DNA of 9,347 nucleotides. Origin: Candidatus Puniceispirillum sp. (GTDB lineage: Bacteria; Pseudomonadota; Alphaproteobacteria; Puniceispirillales; Puniceispirillaceae). Of the stretch, positions 7,006 through 9,347 are shown piece by piece. Under the pieces are notes generated by a model. That model saw only the letters and a program-made list of their open reading frames with translations, did no database searches and was not told where the DNA came from. Position numbers and translations under genes: made by a program. The stretch covers positions 1 through 9,347 of the forward strand of contig JADHOU010000042.1 of the NCBI GenBank assembly GCA_016778825.1, in the 5' to 3' direction. Each line of letters starts with the position of its first letter. Within the stretch, counting starts at the first letter, position 1.

Positions 7006-7548
7006 TTACAGCTCTTTATGATAATAATATCCCGGAACATAGGCACCATCGACCTTGGCGTAATGATCATTTGTCGCATAGCGTTTGAAATTGCGTGCCT
7101 CAAATGATTGGATGGCGCGATCCTGCGTTGCGCGTACATCAAGATTGATCATCAAAAACCCTTCGGATTTCGCCAGCGCTTCTGCCTCGGCAACAATCAT
7201 TTGTGCAAGGCCATGACCACGTGCCCAAGGCGCAACAAAGAATGTTGTCAATTGACAGGCAAATTTTTGGGCTTCGTTGTTTTTTGGCGGATGCACAATC
7301 TGACAGCTGCCGGCAATCACCTTATCGAGACGTGCCAAAATCAAATGCCGGTCGGGGATCATCTGTACGCCGCGCCAGTAATCTTCCATCACCGATTTTG
7401 GTGGAGGCGACAGCCAGCCAAAACCACCACCAGCAAGAATTGCCGCTTCGGCCGCATCACTCAATTCATGAATATCGCGTTCGGTTAATTGATCCACCGT
7501 TTCGACAGACAATTTGGCAATATGATCACGAAAAATTTCAGGTGTCAT
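7006..7548 (-). CDS. GNAT-family N-acetyltransferase
   Basis: Predicted acetyl-CoA-dependent N-acetyltransferase of 180 residues; substrate unknown. The acetyl-CoA-binding motif A is clear at about 103-116 (FFVAPWARGHGLAQ, with the R-G-x-G-x-A loop), followed by a helix (MIVAEAEALAKSEG) and strand LMINLDVRA; motif B is seen in DRAIQSFEARNFKRY. The N-terminal part includes an alanine/glycine-rich AAILAGGGFGWLSPP segment before a YWRGV motif, which is typical of one bacterial GNAT subgroup. The frame is open to an ATG at 7650, but the ATG at 7548 follows AAAGGAAAG at correct spacing and begins the conserved region, so it is preferred. It lies upstream of, and 2 nt from, the HIT gene. The leader of about 137 nt contains a second, near-identical copy of the start segment. 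Confidence 0.9.
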   Translation of the reverse strand: MTPEIFRDHIAKLSVETVDQLTERDIHELSDAAEAAILAGGGFGWLSPPPKSVMEDYWRGVQMIPDRHLILARLDKVIAGSCQIVHPPKNNEAQKFACQLTTFFVAPWARGHGLAQMIVAEAEALAKSEGFLMINLDVRATQDRAIQSFEARNFKRYATNDHYAKVDGAYVPGYYYHKEL

Positions 7549-7590
7549 TTGTCTTTCCTTTATGGCAACCTTTGTCTTTCCTTTTTGGCA
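7548..7590 (-). repeat. Imperfect tandem duplication of the GNAT start region
   Basis: Bases 7548-7567 and 7571-7590 (plus strand) match at 19 of 20 positions with a 23-bp period. On the coding strand each copy carries AAAGGAAAGACAAA, a Shine-Dalgarno sequence. In the downstream copy it leads to the GNAT ATG; in the upstream copy the corresponding codon is AGG. The real ribosome-binding site is thus the copy next to 7548, with a decoy site 23 nt upstream. Confidence 0.8.
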
Positions 7591-7691
7591 GGCCAGTGAG
7601 GCGCGGCACAGGCACGGTTGCTTTAGGCTTTGAAATACCGCTGACGGCAATAGGGGAAAATAGGCAAAAAAGTCATAAGGTCAACTGCGTT

Positions 7692-7720
7692 ATTCTAGCA
7701 CAAAAAAGATTTTTCACCAA
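7692..7720 (-). promoter_or_regulatory. Putative promoter of the GNAT-HIT operon
   Basis: Reading the minus strand, TTGGTG (complement of 7715-7720) and TAGAAT (complement of 7692-7697, five of six -10 bases) are 17 bp apart. The predicted start of transcription is near 7685, giving a leader of about 137 nt to the GNAT ATG. The -35 box matches only its TTG. The box lies within one arm of the inverted repeat 7712-7747, which could allow control by a repressor. Confidence 0.42.
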
Positions 7721-7747
7721 TTGACGCTAATTCACAGTTTGGTGAAA
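7712..7747. repeat. Inverted repeat with 9-bp perfect arms
   Basis: TTTCACCAA at 7712-7720 and TTGGTGAAA at 7739-7747 are exact inverted copies separated by 18 bp. The repeat lies just after the XRE stop codon and covers the proposed -35 box of the GNAT operon. On the minus strand a run of six T follows 4 nt after the second arm, so it could act as a weak terminator for the XRE gene, or as an operator. Confidence 0.5.
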
Positions 7748-7762
7748 CATCACAAAATCGGG

Positions 7763-8125
7763 CTAAGATGTGTTGAGCTGTTCAATTTCATCAATGAATT
7801 GCTGGCATTCGGTTGCTGACAGCCGGTTGATATTCTGTGCCAAAAGATTGGCAAGATACACCGCCTCAGCGGTTTGATTTCGAACGTCAATCGATGGCTT
7901 TGGGTGCGACAAGCTCGCCAGCCGTTTCAATTCTTCAGCATCATCCCAGATCAACCCAAGCCAAACACATATCTGATCAACAACAACTGGCGATGGCTGG
8001 CCACGCGCACCAGTTTCAAGCGCTGATATATAGGCTTTAGAAACGCCCAAAAATTCGGCTTGCTGTTGCTGGGTCAGGCTTTTCTGGCGTCGCCATTCGC
8101 GCATTTTCAAGCCAAAGGGCGTCAT
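7763..8125 (-). CDS. XRE-family helix-turn-helix regulator
   Basis: Small transcriptional regulator of 120 residues with a Cro/CI-type HTH domain at about 5-65. The helix-turn-helix is visible at 17-39 (SLTQQQQAEFLGVSKAYISALETG without its first residue), with the usual S-x-x-Y-I-S-x-x-E-x-G recognition pattern. The C-terminal half is a short helical region (AEAVYLANLLAQNINRLS) that may dimerise; there is no ligand or peptidase domain. It starts 2 nt after the Smr stop, so it is translated from the same message, an arrangement common in Alphaproteobacteria. Its targets are unknown; the inverted repeat directly downstream is a candidate binding site, by inference only. The ATG at 8125 is followed closely by the conserved M-R-x-W-R-x-x-K-x-L-T-Q pattern, supporting the start. 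Confidence 0.92.
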   Translation of the reverse strand: MTPFGLKMREWRRQKSLTQQQQAEFLGVSKAYISALETGARGQPSPVVVDQICVWLGLIWDDAEELKRLASLSHPKPSIDVRNQTAEAVYLANLLAQNINRLSATECQQFIDEIEQLNTS

Positions 8126-8127
8126 CG

Positions 8128-8712
8128 CTACCGGCTCCGTTGGCGGCGCAATAACACATATAGCGCACCGCTGCCACCATCATGTGGACGCGCCTCGGCC
8201 AAGGCCAAAATATGCGGCGACAAAGGCTGGCGTTTTAACCAATTGGGAACATGGCCGCGAAGAATGCCCGCCCCTTTACCGGTAATGACAAGAACGCAGC
8301 GGCATCCATCGCGCGCCGCCGTTTCGATAAATTGTGCTAACCGGCTCTCAGCGCGGGGTGCGGTTAGACCATGCAGATCAAGCCGCCGGTCAACTGGCAC
8401 ATCACCCCGAAAAAGCCGCCGCTGGGTCCGCCCATCAATACCGGCCCGCTCGCCTTGACGCAAATCAAGCGGATTGGCTTTTTTGGCTGGTGCTGATGAT
8501 GGTGCGGCAATCGGCGGTCGTGCAGGTTTGACTGGTGGTTTCTGCGGTCGGCCAGACGGTTTTGCCAAAGGTTGTGCCAAATGATCGGATTGGGCAAAAA
8601 TCGCAGCAAATTCAGCCAATTCAATGGTCGATTTTAGTGGTGTAACCTCAGTGATCACCCGTTGCCATAAAACCGTATCATCGTCTGATTTGATAATGCG
8701 TTTCTTGGGCAT
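8128..8712 (-). CDS. Smr-domain protein (MutS2-type C-terminal domain)
   Basis: Alphaproteobacterial Smr/MutS-family protein of 194 residues, predicted nucleic-acid-binding or nicking; the cellular role of this stand-alone form is not established. The N-terminus is basic (MPKKRIIKSDDD), followed by a Pro/Ala/Lys-rich linker at about 48-80 (KPSGRPQKPPVKPARPP). The Smr domain runs from about 108 to 190 with LDLHGLT (111-117), VLVITGKG (140-147) and HDGGSGALYVLLRR (177-190). The ATG at 8712 is chosen because GAGG precedes it by 7 nt; an in-frame TTG at 8724, touching the Tim44 stop, would add four residues. The usual alphaproteobacterial order is Tim44 - mltA - smr - xre; here mltA is absent and the Smr gene follows the Tim44 gene directly. 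Confidence 0.92.
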   Translation of the reverse strand: MPKKRIIKSDDDTVLWQRVITEVTPLKSTIELAEFAAIFAQSDHLAQPLAKPSGRPQKPPVKPARPPIAAPSSAPAKKANPLDLRQGERAGIDGRTQRRLFRGDVPVDRRLDLHGLTAPRAESRLAQFIETAARDGCRCVLVITGKGAGILRGHVPNWLKRQPLSPHILALAEARPHDGGSGALYVLLRRQRSR

Positions 8713-8724
8713 GTTGGGCCTCAA

Positions 8725-9347
8725 TCAGTCTTCGGCGGACTCGGACTCAGTCTCGACCAGTTTCCAGTTTGGATCAGACAAAGTCAAATCGCGTTCAAAT
8801 GTCCAAATATCGGTAAATTCACGCGCGCCCGATTCATCTGCCTCAATCGCCTCATCATTTTCATCCTTGGCAATGCGTGTCTGCACCGAATGAAAATGCA
8901 CAGTGATGCTGGCAAGCTGATCGATGATTGAAATATTTAAGATGCTGGCTTCGCGAATATCATCCAAAGTGATGACAAGGCTTTCTTTAGCCTTTGCCCG
9001 CGCTTGGATCGATGCAGTAAAGCTTTGCAAAAGATCATAGCCCAATAGCCGTTTCAACGTGGTGAGATCGCCTTCTGCATAGGAGGTCAAAATCATTTCA
9101 AAAGCGGCGCTGGCACCGTCAAGAAACTGCTTTTCATTAAAGCTGCGATCAATCTTGCGCATCGCATCAAGCCCGTGAAGCGCAACCGGTGCTTCGTCCG
9201 CAGCCTTGGGATGCAGTGAAATAGGTTCATTATCATTTTCGGTGTCTTCAAACCGATTTGCGCGGCTTTCATCCTGCGGCTGTTCATAGCCTGTGCGCTG
9301 GCCAAGCACCGACCGAAGGCGCAGCACCAAAAGAACAGCGATAACGG
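8725..9347 (-). CDS. Tim44-like domain protein (5' end outside window)
   Basis: Membrane-anchored protein related to mitochondrial Tim44, common in Alphaproteobacteria, where its function is poorly defined. The visible N-terminal part reads VIAVLLVLRLRSVLGQRTG, the end of an anchor segment followed by the basic R-L-R-S-V-L-G-x-R-T-G motif that typifies the family, so the true start lies beyond 9347. A charged linker (residues about 20-55) leads into the Tim44 domain, with FLDGASAAFEMILTSYAEGD, LKRLLGYDLLQSF, and late FTDIWTFERDLTLSDPNWKL, the F-x-D-x-W-x-F-x-R pattern expected. It ends acidic (ESESAED). The TGA overlaps no gene but is 12 nt before the Smr ATG. Family is clear; only the first codons are missing. 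Confidence 0.9.
   Translation of the reverse strand, partial: VIAVLLVLRLRSVLGQRTGYEQPQDESRANRFEDTENDNEPISLHPKAADEAPVALHGLDAMRKIDRSFNEKQFLDGASAAFEMILTSYAEGDLTTLKRLLGYDLLQSFTASIQARAKAKESLVITLDDIREASILNISIIDQLASITVHFHSVQTRIAKDENDEAIEADESGAREFTDIWTFERDLTLSDPNWKLVETESESAED

Noticed and set aside
7108..7724. Plus-strand open frames opposite the GNAT gene (126 and 173 codons)
   Set aside because: Antisense to a well-supported GNAT protein; composition is like noncoding frames (many His, Gln, Arg) with no motif.
1..9347. CRISPR array, tRNA, rRNA, insertion sequence, phage or defence genes
   Set aside because: Looked for on both strands; no regularly spaced repeats, clover-leaf sequences, transposase or defence motifs seen.

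Overview
The window looks like a housekeeping stretch of an alphaproteobacterial chromosome. The base composition is moderate (by eye near 45-50% GC). The gene order, probable rph end - rdgB - hemW - LppC-type lipoprotein - rsmI - (yraN relic) - dolP-like BON lipoprotein - gshB, is the one expected in Alphaproteobacteria, and a Tim44-like gene next to an Smr gene and an XRE regulator also points there. Compact spacing and gene loss would suit a marine, partly streamlined lineage such as SAR116, but that placement is an inference from style and not from a marker gene.

Layout. Bases 1-1886 (+): a probable RNase PH C-terminus, then the overlapping pair rdgB (nucleotide-pool cleaning) and hemW (radical SAM, haem-binding). 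Bases 1929-3470 (-): a convergent penicillin-binding-protein activator lipoprotein of the LppC/LpoA family. A 228-bp divergent spacer holds a reasonable sigma-70 promoter for rsmI (+). Bases 4557-4792 contain the C-terminal remnant of yraN. Then dolP-like and gshB (+) follow, 8 bp apart. Bases 6376-6631 hold an N-terminal remnant of comM/yifB on the minus strand and a perfect 18-bp palindrome. The rest is on the minus strand: a GNAT acetyltransferase and an HIT hydrolase as a tight two-gene operon (7548 down to 6632), preceded upstream by an XRE regulator, an Smr-domain protein and a Tim44-like protein whose 5' end lies outside the window (9347 down to 7763).

Working together: rsmI, the LppC protein and dolP belong to the old rsmI-lpoA-yraN-diaA-dolP neighbourhood also seen in E. 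coli, joined here by gshB for glutathione synthesis. The most notable point is decay. Two genes linked to DNA processing, yraN (UPF0102, nuclease-like) and comM (branch-migration helicase in transformation), survive only as short but recognisable relics on either side of dolP-gshB, and mltA is missing from its usual place between the Tim44 and Smr genes. The GNAT gene has a duplicated translation-start segment, and its promoter region carries an inverted repeat. I see no CRISPR array, tRNA, rRNA, insertion sequence, phage gene or defence system, and no evidence of a wholly new system.
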